From positions 44,700-108,699 of the forward strand of contig NZ_MWLK01000031.1 in NCBI RefSeq assembly GCF_002198715.1: DNA of 64,000 bases, written 5' to 3'. A program made the position numbers and the translations under genes. The stretch is from Rhodomicrobium sp. R_RK_3 (GTDB lineage: Bacteria > Pseudomonadota > Alphaproteobacteria > Rhizobiales > Rhodomicrobiaceae). This document shows, in pieces, positions 9,172 to 17,872 of the stretch. The notes beneath the pieces are model-generated. The model ran no database searches and was not told where the DNA came from. It worked only from the letters and a program-made list of their open reading frames with translations. Positions within the stretch are counted from its first letter, which is position 1. Each line of letters starts with the position of its first letter.

Positions 9172-9810
9172 TCAGGCGTAGGGCGTATCTGCCATGGCGG
9201 CTTTCACGCCGATGGTTCCCTTATCGACGAGAGCGAGAAAGGCCGCTTGCGCCGCCTCCGAGTCTCGGCACTCCCGATAAGTCCGGTGACCCTGGATGAA
9301 AGCCACGGTCCAGGTCGCCAGGAGCAGACCGGCGGCCAGATGCGCGTCGGGATCGCCGGGTTCCCGCCCCGCGCTTTCGGCCAGCGCTGCGGTTACGGCT
9401 TGCACGAGTTCGCCCTGGATCGCCCTCGCCCGGGCCTTGAGGGTTTCGCTGGCCTCGATCGTCTCGATATAGGCCCGGCTCCCGGCAAAAAACCGCAGGA
9501 CGGGGCTCCGCTCCGCGACGAGCCGGTGGGCGAGCAGGCGTAACGCCTCGACTGGCGCGATGCCGGCTTGCCGCTGCCGCAAGGCCTCGCGCAGGATCTC
9601 GCGGCCCTCCGCGTCGCGGTCGAAGAACATATCCTCCTTGCGGGGAAAGTGATTGAACACCGTCATCCGGCCGACATCGGCGGCCGCCGCGATCTCATCC
9701 ACCGTCACCTGATCGAACCCCCGCTCGAGGAAGAGGCGCGTGGCGGCATCGGAGATGGCTTGCCGCGTCGCAAGGCGCTTACGGGATCGGCGGTCGGGGG
9801 GCATTGACAT
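9172..9810 (-). CDS. TetR family transcriptional regulator
   Basis: 212 aa. N-terminal TetR helix-turn-helix: RQAISDAATRLFLERGFDQVTVDEIAAAADVGRMTVFNHFPRKEDMF, followed by a helical ligand-binding half. It lies back-to-back with an FAD monooxygenase gene, and a 17-bp palindrome (9832-9848) in the 52-bp gap is the obvious operator, so it probably represses both genes until an aromatic or other ligand binds. Start at ATG 9810 is preferred because AAGGG lies just upstream. ATG 9822 (4 residues longer) has no ribosome site and approaches the operator. Confidence 0.9.
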   Translation of the reverse strand: MSMPPDRRSRKRLATRQAISDAATRLFLERGFDQVTVDEIAAAADVGRMTVFNHFPRKEDMFFDRDAEGREILREALRQRQAGIAPVEALRLLAHRLVAERSPVLRFFAGSRAYIETIEASETLKARARAIQGELVQAVTAALAESAGREPGDPDAHLAAGLLLATWTVAFIQGHRTYRECRDSEAAQAAFLALVDKGTIGVKAAMADTPYA

Positions 9811-9831
9811 AGCGCCCTTCATAGCAGAGTT

Positions 9832-9848
9832 TATGTACTGAGTACATA
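9832..9848. promoter_or_regulatory. Probable TetR operator
   Basis: TATGTACT-G-AGTACATA is a perfect 8-bp inverted repeat about one central base. It lies between the divergent TetR gene and the FAD monooxygenase. An additional half-site-like CAGTACAT (9857-9864) overlaps the monooxygenase ATG. Length and symmetry are typical of TetR operators. Confidence 0.8.
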
Positions 9849-9862
9849 TTAGGATTCAGTAC

Positions 9863-11371
9863 ATGGATACGGTTGATGTTGTCATTGTGGGCGCTGGGCC
9901 GGTCGGCCTCCTGACCGCTATAGAGCTGGTCCTGGGCGGGGCCAGCGTACTTGTGCTGGAGCGTCTCGCCGAACCGAGCACGGCCATGAAGGCGTTGGGG
10001 ATCGGGCCTCTCGGCAGGGAAGCCTTGCAGCGTCGCGGGATGAATGCGGCCATGGCCGAGGCTGAGGCGCGCAGCGTCGCGGCGATCCGGGCCTCCACGG
10101 AGCGAAACGGCCCGGACATCCGCGCGGGAGGCTCGAATTTCAGCGGCCATTTCGCCGGACTGCCGCTTATCCGCAAGGACGCCCAGCAAGACCCGGAACG
10201 GCGCGTTCGCCTGATGGATCAGCAGGCCGTTGAAGCCATGCTGGCCGACCGGGCGCACGATCTCGGCATCGAGCTGCGCCGCGCGTGCGACGTCACACGC
10301 TTTGTCCAGCGAGCGGATGGCGTCGAGGTGGAATGGACGTCTCCGGTCGGTGAAGGCCGTATCCGCTGCTCCTACCTGGTCGCCTGCGACGGAGGGCGCA
10401 GCACGACCCGCAAGATGGCGGGCATCGCGTTCCCTGGCACGCCCCCCACCACGACAATGTACCAGGCCATCGTCGAGTTCGACGATACGGAACCCCGGCT
10501 CGCCGCCGGCTGGCGCCGCACATCGGGCGGCATGCTGTCCTACGGGCCGTTTCCCGGCCGGCTGTTCATGCTGGACTTCAGCGGCCCGCCGGCGGACCCG
10601 CTAGCTCCGGTCACGCGCGAGGAAATCGAGGCCGTGCTCCGGCGCATCACCGGCACGGAGAGCCGGGTGACGGCGCTTCACAGCGGAAGCCGATGGACGG
10701 ACAACACGCGGCTGGCCGACACCTATCGCCAAGGCAGGGTGCTGCTTGCCGGCGATGCCGCGCATGTTCATTCGCCGTTCGGCGGCCAGGGCCTCAATCT
10801 CGGCCTCGCGGACGCCGCCAATCTGGGCTGGAAGCTCGCCGCCATCATTCGCGGCGAGATGCCAGAAAGCCTGCTCGACAGCTATACGAGCGAGCGGCGG
10901 CCGGTCGCCGAAGCCGTTCTCGCCAATACCCGCGCCCAACTCGCCATCATGCGTCCCGATCCGCAAGCTGGCGCGATGCGCGATATCGTGGCGAGCCTCA
11001 TGCAATTCGACAACGTCAACCGCTTCTTCGGCGAGATGATGAGCGGCCTTTCCACCCGCTACGACCTCGGCTCGGAGCGCGACGAGGTCGGTCGGCTGAT
11101 CGGCGACAGGCCGCTCGGCCAGGGCAATACGGGCGTCTCGCTCTACGATGTCATGCAGGATGGCATGGGCGTTCTGATCGATGCCTCGCGCGAGGGGGAG
11201 GCCGCCAGGATCGTCGCGGCCGCCACGCCGAGGATCCGCTGCGTCAACGCTGCGACCGGACCGTCAATGCTGATCCGTCCCGATGCCTGCGTTGCCTGGG
11301 CCGGCGACGGAAACAGCACCGCCGGGCTGGAGGACGCGCTTCGCCGCTGGTTCAACCCCAACATTGGATGA
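9863..11371 (+). CDS. FAD-dependent aromatic monooxygenase (PF01494 type)
   Basis: 502 aa, class A flavin hydroxylase. Dinucleotide fold VDVVIVGAGPVGLLTAIELVLGG (residues about 4-26), DG motif YLVACDGGRSTTRK, and GD motif VLLAGDAAHVHSPFGGQGLNLGLADAANLGWKL. A C-terminal thioredoxin-like extension is present but short. These enzymes hydroxylate phenolic rings with NAD(P)H and O2. The substrate is unknown; single-gene, TetR-controlled versions also act in drug or polyketide modification. AGGA (9851-9854) sits 8 nt before the ATG, inside the operator-containing gap. It ends 11 bp from the convergent pccA gene. Confidence 0.9.
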   Translation: MDTVDVVIVGAGPVGLLTAIELVLGGASVLVLERLAEPSTAMKALGIGPLGREALQRRGMNAAMAEAEARSVAAIRASTERNGPDIRAGGSNFSGHFAGLPLIRKDAQQDPERRVRLMDQQAVEAMLADRAHDLGIELRRACDVTRFVQRADGVEVEWTSPVGEGRIRCSYLVACDGGRSTTRKMAGIAFPGTPPTTTMYQAIVEFDDTEPRLAAGWRRTSGGMLSYGPFPGRLFMLDFSGPPADPLAPVTREEIEAVLRRITGTESRVTALHSGSRWTDNTRLADTYRQGRVLLAGDAAHVHSPFGGQGLNLGLADAANLGWKLAAIIRGEMPESLLDSYTSERRPVAEAVLANTRAQLAIMRPDPQAGAMRDIVASLMQFDNVNRFFGEMMSGLSTRYDLGSERDEVGRLIGDRPLGQGNTGVSLYDVMQDGMGVLIDASREGEAARIVAAATPRIRCVNAATGPSMLIRPDACVAWAGDGNSTAGLEDALRRWFNPNIG

Positions 11372-11382
11372 CGGGCGGTGCC

Positions 11383-13398
11383 TCAGACAAACTCCATGAT
11401 CACCGCATCGACCGCGAGGCTATCCCCCGGCTTCGCCTTGATGCTCTTCACCGTGGCGTCGCGTTCGGCGCGCAGAATGTTTTCCATCTTCATCGCCTCG
11501 ACGGTGCAGAGCGTCTCGCCGACCTTCACCTCCTGGCCGACGATCACGTCGATGGCGCGCACCAGACCCGGCATCGGGCAGCGCAGCGTCTTCGACGTAT
11601 CGGCAAGCTTCTTCTCCGGCATCAGCGCGGCCAGTTCCGCCTCGCGCTCCGTGTAGACGCGGACCGGGACGACGATGCCGGCATAGGTGAGCTCGACGCC
11701 GTTCAGAATCGGCCGCACCTGCACGGAGATGGCATCGCCGCCGAGCGTGCCGTGCCAGACCGGATCGCCCGGCCACCAATCCGAGACGGCGGTCACGCTC
11801 CGCGCCGAGCCGTTTCCCGCGCCAAAACTCACCGTGACCGGCTCGCCGAGCGTGCCCGACACGCGCAGCGCCACCCGCTCTTTGCCGAGTTCGACGACGC
11901 GGAGATCGGTGAAGCGCACCGGATCGCCCTGCATCTGGCCGGAAATCCGGCGGCGGCGTTCATTGGAGAGGTGGTCGATGGCGGCGGCGACGCAGGCGAG
12001 CGTTTCGAGCTCCGCCCCCTCCGGCCCGCGCGGGGCAAAACCGTCGGGGAATTCCTCGGCGATGAAACCGGTCGAGAGCGCGCCGGAGCGCCAGCGCGGA
12101 TGCTGCATGATCGCCGACAGAAACGGGATGTTGTGGCGGATGCCGTCGATATAGAACGCATCCAGCGCGCGGGACATCTCGCCGATCGCGGCATCGCGCG
12201 TCGGCCCGTGCGTGACCAGCTTGGCGATCATCGGGTCGTAATAGATCGAGATCTCGCCGCCCTCATAGACGCCGGTGTCGTTACGCACGGTGAGGCCGCC
12301 TTGCGTGCCCTCGGCGGGCGGGCGGTAGCGCACCAGACGCCCGATCGAGGGCAGGAAATTGCGCACCGGGTCCTCGGCATAGACGCGGGACTCCAGGGCC
12401 CAGCCGGTGATGCCGAGCTGGCTTTGGTTGAACGGCAGCGGCTCGCCCGCCGCCACCCGGATCATCTGCTCGACGAGATCGACGCCGGTGATCAGCTCGG
12501 TGACGGGATGCTCGACCTGTAGCCGGGTGTTCATTTCGAGGAAGTAGAAATTGCGGTCCTGGTCGACGATGAACTCCACCGTCCCGGCGCTCTCGTAATT
12601 CACCGCCTGGGCAAGGGCGACGGCCTGCGCGCCCATCGCCTCGCGGGTGGCGGCGTCGAGAAACGGGCTCGGCGCTTCCTCGATCACCTTCTGATTGCGG
12701 CGCTGGATCGAGCATTCACGCTCGAACAGATGCACCACCGAGCCATGCTTGTCGCCGAGCACCTGGATCTCGATATGGCGCGGATTCTCGATGAACTTCT
12801 CGATGAAGACGCGGTCGTCGCCGAAGCTCGACTTGGCTTCCGACTTGGACGAATTGAACCCCTGCTCGACCTCCGACGCGCTGCGGGCGATGCGCATGCC
12901 CTTGCCGCCACCGCCGGCCGAGGCCTTGATCATCACCGGATAGCCGATCTTGTCGGCGATCTTCACCGCGTCGGCCGCGTCCTTGATGACACCGAGATCG
13001 CCCGGCACCGTGCTGACCTTGGCCTTGGCGGCGAATTTCTTTGATTCGATCTTGTCGCCCATGGCGCGGATGGCTTCGATATTGGGGCCGATGAAGGCGA
13101 TGCCCGCTGCCGCCAGCGCCTCGGCGAAAGCGGGGTTCTCCGACAGGAAGCCATAGCCCGGATGCACCGCCTCCGCGCCGGTCTCCTTGGCCGCAGCGAT
13201 CACCTTGTCGATCAGCAGATAGGACTGCGCGGCGGGCGCCGGCCCGATATGCACCGCCTCGTCCGCCATCTCCTTATGCAGCGCGTCGATATCGGCATCG
13301 GAATAGACCGCGACCGTCTTGATGCCCATTTTGCGCGCCGTCTTGATGACGCGGCAGGCGATCTCGCCGCGATTGGCGATCAGGATTTTGGTGAACAA
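11383..13398 (-). CDS. pccA: Propionyl-CoA carboxylase alpha (biotin) subunit
   Basis: 671 aa, the usual PccA length. Order: biotin carboxylase N-domain (FTKILIANRGEIACRVIKTA), ATP-grasp with GGGGKGMRIA, carboxylase C-domain, a BT-type linker, and a C-terminal biotinyl domain with EAMKMEN, biotin on Lys637. It carboxylates biotin for transfer to propionyl-CoA by PccB, giving methylmalonyl-CoA; MADEAVHIGP-type sequence favours PccA over acetyl- or methylcrotonyl-CoA subunits. No pccB or mutase gene is adjacent. The start is TTG 13398: AGGAG is 9 nt upstream and the conserved FTKILIANRGEI begins at once. The frame is open to 13662 but that extension has no family-like sequence. Confidence 0.9.
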   Translation of the reverse strand: MFTKILIANRGEIACRVIKTARKMGIKTVAVYSDADIDALHKEMADEAVHIGPAPAAQSYLLIDKVIAAAKETGAEAVHPGYGFLSENPAFAEALAAAGIAFIGPNIEAIRAMGDKIESKKFAAKAKVSTVPGDLGVIKDAADAVKIADKIGYPVMIKASAGGGGKGMRIARSASEVEQGFNSSKSEAKSSFGDDRVFIEKFIENPRHIEIQVLGDKHGSVVHLFERECSIQRRNQKVIEEAPSPFLDAATREAMGAQAVALAQAVNYESAGTVEFIVDQDRNFYFLEMNTRLQVEHPVTELITGVDLVEQMIRVAAGEPLPFNQSQLGITGWALESRVYAEDPVRNFLPSIGRLVRYRPPAEGTQGGLTVRNDTGVYEGGEISIYYDPMIAKLVTHGPTRDAAIGEMSRALDAFYIDGIRHNIPFLSAIMQHPRWRSGALSTGFIAEEFPDGFAPRGPEGAELETLACVAAAIDHLSNERRRRISGQMQGDPVRFTDLRVVELGKERVALRVSGTLGEPVTVSFGAGNGSARSVTAVSDWWPGDPVWHGTLGGDAISVQVRPILNGVELTYAGIVVPVRVYTEREAELAALMPEKKLADTSKTLRCPMPGLVRAIDVIVGQEVKVGETLCTVEAMKMENILRAERDATVKSIKAKPGDSLAVDAVIMEFV

Positions 13399-13606
13399 GG
13401 CGCGGGGCTCCTGGAGGCAGGTTGGTCTTATTGTCTGCAACCCATATTTACCGCGCCGCGGCGCGCGCGTCATCTGTCCTGGACACGGCGCGAACAACGA
13501 GCCCGCCATGGGAAAACTTCGAAAAGTCTTTTGCCTCGCGCGAAGGCTGTGCATTAGGGTCTCGGTACAATCGACGATCCGGCGACGCTCTCGCGAACGG
13601 CCCGCA

Positions 13607-14662
13607 ATGATAAGAAAAGCCTGCCTCCATATCGGCTTCGACAAGACCGGCACCAGCGCCATCCAACGTTACCTTGCCGAGAATGCGCGGATGATCCGCC
13701 GCCAGACCGGCTTCCTCTACCCCAGGATCGGCCGGCAGAAATACGAGCACATCCCGGTCGCCCAATATGCCGGCTTCGGCTTTGTGGGCGAGACGCGGAC
13801 GGAAGACGAGCAGCGGCGCGACGGCCAGATCGGCCGGTTCTTCCAGTGCGACAACCGCGAACACATCGTCATTTCCAGCGAGCATTTCTGCTACGGCACC
13901 GCGCCAGAGCGCTTTGCCCGGATCGGCGCACTGTTCGCCGGCTATGACGTCAAGATCATCGTCTATGTGCGCACCCTTCCCGGCTGGCTGCGCTCGCTCC
14001 ATGGCGAGACGGTGAAATGGGGTTTCTACGCGCCTTTCGCCGATTTCCTGGTTTTCCACCGTGAGCGGATGGATTACGCCGCCTTTCTCGACCGCTGGGC
14101 GGCGGTTTTCGGCGCGGGCGCGCTGGAGGTCCGGCTGTTCGACCGGGAGCGGGACCGGCTGATTCCGTCATTCCTGCAAATCCTCGATCCGGCGATGGCC
14201 ATGCCGCGCGCCACCATCGGCGTGGTGAATGCCTCGATCGGACCGCTCGATATCGAGATCCTGAAGCGGCAGACCGTGCGCCTCGGCCATTACGCCATGG
14301 ACGACGCTTACCGCTTCTACAAATTCTACGCGCAATTGAAGCGCGACGCCCCGGAGCTTTGGCATGGTTTTGACAATCACGGCGTCTATGCGCTGCCGCC
14401 CGAGACCCGGGGCGACATCCTCGGCCTGACCGAAGATTTCGGCCAGCGCTACCTGTCCGCCAAAGACCGCGCCGATTTTCTCGCCGAGACCGCGCGCGAT
14501 CTCGCCCGCCCGGCGCGGACCTGCTTCGAATTCGACGGCATCGACGCGCTCTGCGACCACATTGCCGATGCCTGGCGCCGCCGCTCGCCGCCGGGATGGT
14601 TCGGCCGGATGCGCGGAAAAATCGGCGGCGCGCTCGGCGCGCGAGCGTCCGCCGGCATCTGA
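13607..14662 (+). CDS. Sulfotransferase-like P-loop protein 1
   Basis: 351 aa. Begins CLHIGFDKTGTSAIQRYL, the KTGT-type 5'-phosphosulfate loop of PAPS-dependent sulfotransferases. A mid segment VKIIVYVRTLPGWLRSLHGETVKWG resembles the 3'-phosphate (PSB) region (VxVRxPxxxxxS). No signal peptide. Likely transfers sulfate to a surface glycan or small molecule; the acceptor is unknown. Start ATG 13607, which places the P-loop at residues 8-16; the ribosome site is weak. Followed 140 bp later by a second gene of the same type, so the two probably act in one pathway. Confidence 0.7.
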   Translation: MIRKACLHIGFDKTGTSAIQRYLAENARMIRRQTGFLYPRIGRQKYEHIPVAQYAGFGFVGETRTEDEQRRDGQIGRFFQCDNREHIVISSEHFCYGTAPERFARIGALFAGYDVKIIVYVRTLPGWLRSLHGETVKWGFYAPFADFLVFHRERMDYAAFLDRWAAVFGAGALEVRLFDRERDRLIPSFLQILDPAMAMPRATIGVVNASIGPLDIEILKRQTVRLGHYAMDDAYRFYKFYAQLKRDAPELWHGFDNHGVYALPPETRGDILGLTEDFGQRYLSAKDRADFLAETARDLARPARTCFEFDGIDALCDHIADAWRRRSPPGWFGRMRGKIGGALGARASAGI

Positions 14663-14802
14663 GCGGTGGACGGCTTCGCCCTCTTCCGCAATCCTCGATT
14701 GCATTCACTCGATTCCGCATCTAGAACGCGCCCAGCGCATCTCAGCCAGCCTGTCCGCCGACCTCGTCCCGCTTGCGGCGCTTGGCGATCTCCAGGTGGA
14801 TC

Positions 14803-16071
14803 ATGAGCATAATTCTGCATGTCGGCGCGGGGAAATGCGGCAGCTCCTCGTTGCAGGCGCGGCTGAGCCGCAGCCCGCTGCTGGGCGCGGATGACGGGTC
14901 GGCGGGTTATGAATATGTCTGCATCACGCCCGATGGCGATCTCCTCCGGCGCGACGACATCGACTATTTCGCCCGGCTGACGCCCTATAAGGCGCAGGTC
15001 TCGGCCGGTGCCCAGGCGCCATGGGCATCCGACCACGCGGCGCTGGAGCGGCTCTCGTCGCAGCTACAGGGCATCCGGGCGCAGGGGCTCACGCCGATCG
15101 CATCGCAGGAATCCTGGCTCCGGCAGGCCGATATTTTCCGCGCCAATGAGATTCTGCCCCGGCTCGGGCTCACCGCGAAGATCGTCGTCTTTGTGCGGCC
15201 GCAGGTGCCGTGGATGAATTCGGCATGGTGGCAGTGGGGCGCCTGGTCGGGGCACGATTTGGACTGGTGGGTCGACGCCAACCGGGACGCCGGCATCTGG
15301 ACGCAGCATATCGATGTCTGGCGAACCGTGCCGGGGGTCGGTGAGGTCGAGGTGCATCTGGCGGCGGGGGATGTCGTTCTGACCTTTCTGCGATCTCTCG
15401 GCATCTCGATCCGGAGCGCCCCGCGCCAGAATGCCAGCCTGGACCGCAACCTGCTGGATTACCTGCGCCGGCGCGGCGATTTGAGGTCCGTGCACGATCC
15501 GGCCGTCGACTTCATCCTGGAGCAGCGGCTGGCCACCGATCCCAAGGGCACGCCCTGGATCATGCGGCCCGAACGGATCGCCGAGCTGATCGGCTATTAC
15601 CGCCCCGACAATCTCAAGTTGCTCTGCGCATTGCCGGCCCCGGAGCGGCGAGCGATGGAACAGGATCCGATGTGGTGGGATCCAGCGGCCTATCGGGAGC
15701 GCCAGCCCGTCCCGGCCGATATCCCCGAGCCGACCGTCGCGGCCCTGGAAGATGTCTCCAGACGCGCCATCGACGCGGTGATTCGCCTCGACGATCGCGT
15801 CCGCGTGCTCGAAGCCTCCCAGCGCGCGCTGAAACGGGCGGTGAGGGCGTCCGCCAAGCGGCGGCGCGAACTCAATCTGGCGTTGGCGGAGGCGAAGAGC
15901 CGGCAATTGACTCCGACGCTGCGCAGGGCCCTCGGCATCACCAGCTTGCGCCGCCTGCTCGGCGCGGCGAAGGCGCGGGTTTCCTCAGGCCTTCTTCTCC
16001 CAGCGGCCGCGCTCGGTCTGCTGCCAATAGGTCACGGCGAAGCCTTGCTCCTTGGCGCGCTTCCACTCTAG
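14803..16071 (+). CDS. Sulfotransferase-like P-loop protein 2, with coiled-coil tail overlapping holC
   Basis: 422 aa. Starts MSIILHVGAGKCGSSSLQARL, a KCGS variant of the sulfotransferase P-loop. AKIVVFVRPQVPWMNSAWWQWG matches the VRPxxxxxS PSB region. The C-terminal third (VAALEDVSRRAIDAVIRLDDRVRVLEASQRALKRAV) is predicted helical/coiled coil. The last 87 nt overlap the end of the convergent holC gene, giving a tail (LLLPAAALGLLPIGHG) unlike the rest. Either the overlap is genuine or the ancestral stop was lost. ATG 14803 is preceded by AGGTGGA. The acceptor substrate is unknown. Confidence 0.62.
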   Translation: MSIILHVGAGKCGSSSLQARLSRSPLLGADDGSAGYEYVCITPDGDLLRRDDIDYFARLTPYKAQVSAGAQAPWASDHAALERLSSQLQGIRAQGLTPIASQESWLRQADIFRANEILPRLGLTAKIVVFVRPQVPWMNSAWWQWGAWSGHDLDWWVDANRDAGIWTQHIDVWRTVPGVGEVEVHLAAGDVVLTFLRSLGISIRSAPRQNASLDRNLLDYLRRRGDLRSVHDPAVDFILEQRLATDPKGTPWIMRPERIAELIGYYRPDNLKLLCALPAPERRAMEQDPMWWDPAAYRERQPVPADIPEPTVAALEDVSRRAIDAVIRLDDRVRVLEASQRALKRAVRASAKRRRELNLALAEAKSRQLTPTLRRALGITSLRRLLGAAKARVSSGLLLPAAALGLLPIGHGEALLLGALPL

Positions 16072-16443
16072 CCGGGCCTTGGCGCGGGCATCCTCGTCCC
16101 GGCCGTCGAACAGGAAGACGATGCGGGCATAGCCGGCAAGGTCCGCCGCCTCCGCGCCGTCGACCATGAAACGCACAGCAGCGCCGTTCGGATTGCCCTC
16201 GCCAGGCGTCAGAAAGACCGGCTGGCGATCCGTGAAGCCGTCGCGCGCGGTGCCATGCGGCAGGAAACTGTCATCGGCATAAGTCCAGAGCAGCGCGTCC
16301 AGCGCCTCGACCCGCTCCGCGCTGCCCGCCTGCACCACGGCGCGCCAGCCGCGCTCCAGCGTCTTTTCCAAGAGGCCCGGCAGCACCTTGTCGAGCGGCT
16401 GGTGGTCGAGCTGATAGAACAGCACCTCCCCCGCCGCGCTCAC
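15985..16443 (-). CDS. holC: DNA polymerase III chi subunit
   Basis: 152 aa, HolC family: VLFYQLDHQPLDKVLPGLLEKTLERGWRAVV at the N-terminus, LLWTYADDSFLPHG in the middle, PVFLT, and VFLFDGRDEDARAKARLEWKRAKEQGFAVTYWQQ at the end. Chi links the clamp loader (via psi) to SSB on the lagging strand. The GTG start (16443) overlaps the der TGA as GTGA, so translation is coupled to der. The 3' end overlaps the convergent sulfotransferase-like gene by 87 nt. Confidence 0.9.
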   Translation of the reverse strand: MSAAGEVLFYQLDHQPLDKVLPGLLEKTLERGWRAVVQAGSAERVEALDALLWTYADDSFLPHGTARDGFTDRQPVFLTPGEGNPNGAAVRFMVDGAEAADLAGYARIVFLFDGRDEDARAKARLEWKRAKEQGFAVTYWQQTERGRWEKKA

Positions 16444-17804
16444 GATTTATCGTCCGCGTAAGGATTCTTCGGCTTGCGCAGATGCAGCCGGATCGGCACG
16501 GAATGCAGGCCGAAAGCGTCGCGCAACCCGTTCACCAGATAGCGCTTATAGCTCTCCGGCAACGACTCGGGCCGCGAGCAGAACATGATGAAGGTCGGCG
16601 GCCTTGCGTTCGATTGGGTGATGTAGCGCAGCTTGAGGCGCTTGCCCGAAACGGCGGGCGGCGGGTGGTTATCGATGGCGTCGCCGAACCAGCGGTTCAG
16701 ACCCGCCGTCGAGACACGCTTGTTCCAGGCCTCGTAGACCTCGAACACCGCCTTCATCAGCTTGTCCGCGCCGCGACCGCTGAGCGCGCTGACAGGCACC
16801 ACCGGCACGCCCTTCACCTGCGGCAATTGCTCGGTGACCTGCAGGCGCAATTCACGCAAGAGCTTGTCGCGGTCGGCGACCAGATCCCATTTGTTGATGC
16901 CGATGACCAGCGCCCTGCCCTCGCGCTCCGAGAGCGAGGCGAGCTGCAAATCCTGCTTGTCCAGCGCCTGCTCGACATCGATCAGCAGCACGATGACTTC
17001 GGCGAAGCGGATGGCGTTCAGCGCATCGCCGACGGCCAGCTTCTCCGCCTTCTCCGAAATGCGCGATTTGCGCCGGAGCCCCGCGGTGTCGAACAGCTTG
17101 ATTTCGCGGCCCTGCCAGGTGAAGTCGGTCGAAACCGAATCCCGCGTCAAACCCGGCTCCGGCCCGGTGATCATCCGCTCCTCGCCGAGCAGCGTGTTGA
17201 CCAGCGTCGACTTGCCCGCATTCGGGCGCCCGACGATGGCCAGCTTCAGCGCCCGCTCGCGGCTCGGAATATCGGCCTCGAGCCCAGCATTCTGGCCTTC
17301 GTCGCCCAAACCATCCAGCACTTCGCCAACGCGCTCATAAAGCTCGCCGATCCCCGTGCCATGCTCCGCCGAAATGCCGACCGGCTCGCCGAGCCCCAGC
17401 TTGAACGCCTCGTAGAAACCGGCCTGGGTGGTGCGGCCCTCGCATTTATTGGCGACCAGGATCACCGGCTTGCCGGTCGCGCGCACGTCGAGCGCGAATT
17501 GCTCGTCGGCGGGGGTGATGCCGGTGCGCACATCGATCATGAACAGGATCAGGTCGGCGGAATGGATCGCGCCCTGGCTCTGCTGGCTCATGCGGGCGGC
17601 GATCGAGCCTTCCTCCGCCTCCTCCAGCCCGGCCGTATCGGTCAGGCGCAGGACGCGCTTGCCGATGACCGCCTCGGCCTCCTTGCGGTCACGGGTCAGG
17701 CCCGGCATGTCGTCGACCAACGCCAGACGCTTGCCCGCAAGGCGATTGAAAAGCGTGGACTTGCCGACATTCGGCCGTCCGGCGATGACGATGGAAAGGG
17801 TCAT
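16440..17804 (-). CDS. der: Ribosome biogenesis GTPase Der (EngA)
   Basis: 454 aa, the only bacterial GTPase with two tandem G domains. Domain 1 begins IVIAGRPNVGKSTLFNRL with DMPGLTRDR, DTAGL and NKCE. Domain 2 has IVGRPNAGKSTLVNTLLG, DTAGLRRK and NKWD. A KH-like C-domain (RLKLRYITQSNARPPTFIMFC) follows. Needed for 50S subunit maturation. It sits downstream of bamB, an association common in bacteria, but a perfect terminator hairpin (17821-17846) separates the two. Start ATG 17804 places the G1 loop at residues 8-16. The frame is open upstream to 18212, without family-like sequence. Confidence 0.96.
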   Translation of the reverse strand: MTLSIVIAGRPNVGKSTLFNRLAGKRLALVDDMPGLTRDRKEAEAVIGKRVLRLTDTAGLEEAEEGSIAARMSQQSQGAIHSADLILFMIDVRTGITPADEQFALDVRATGKPVILVANKCEGRTTQAGFYEAFKLGLGEPVGISAEHGTGIGELYERVGEVLDGLGDEGQNAGLEADIPSRERALKLAIVGRPNAGKSTLVNTLLGEERMITGPEPGLTRDSVSTDFTWQGREIKLFDTAGLRRKSRISEKAEKLAVGDALNAIRFAEVIVLLIDVEQALDKQDLQLASLSEREGRALVIGINKWDLVADRDKLLRELRLQVTEQLPQVKGVPVVPVSALSGRGADKLMKAVFEVYEAWNKRVSTAGLNRWFGDAIDNHPPPAVSGKRLKLRYITQSNARPPTFIMFCSRPESLPESYKRYLVNGLRDAFGLHSVPIRLHLRKPKNPYADDKS

Positions 17805-17820
17805 GATGGTGCTGACAGTA

Positions 17821-17846
17821 AAAACGGGCCGAATCTGGCCCGTTTT
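17821..17846 (-). terminator. Intrinsic terminator between bamB and der
   Basis: AAAACGGGCC / GGCCCGTTTT, perfect 10-bp stem with a 6-nt loop. Read on the minus strand, the transcript from bamB forms the hairpin and ends in a U-rich tract 17-26 nt before the der start. It is symmetric, so it could work in both directions. Confidence 0.8.
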
Positions 17847-17872
17847 AATATAAGGCGTCCCTGGCCTATACG

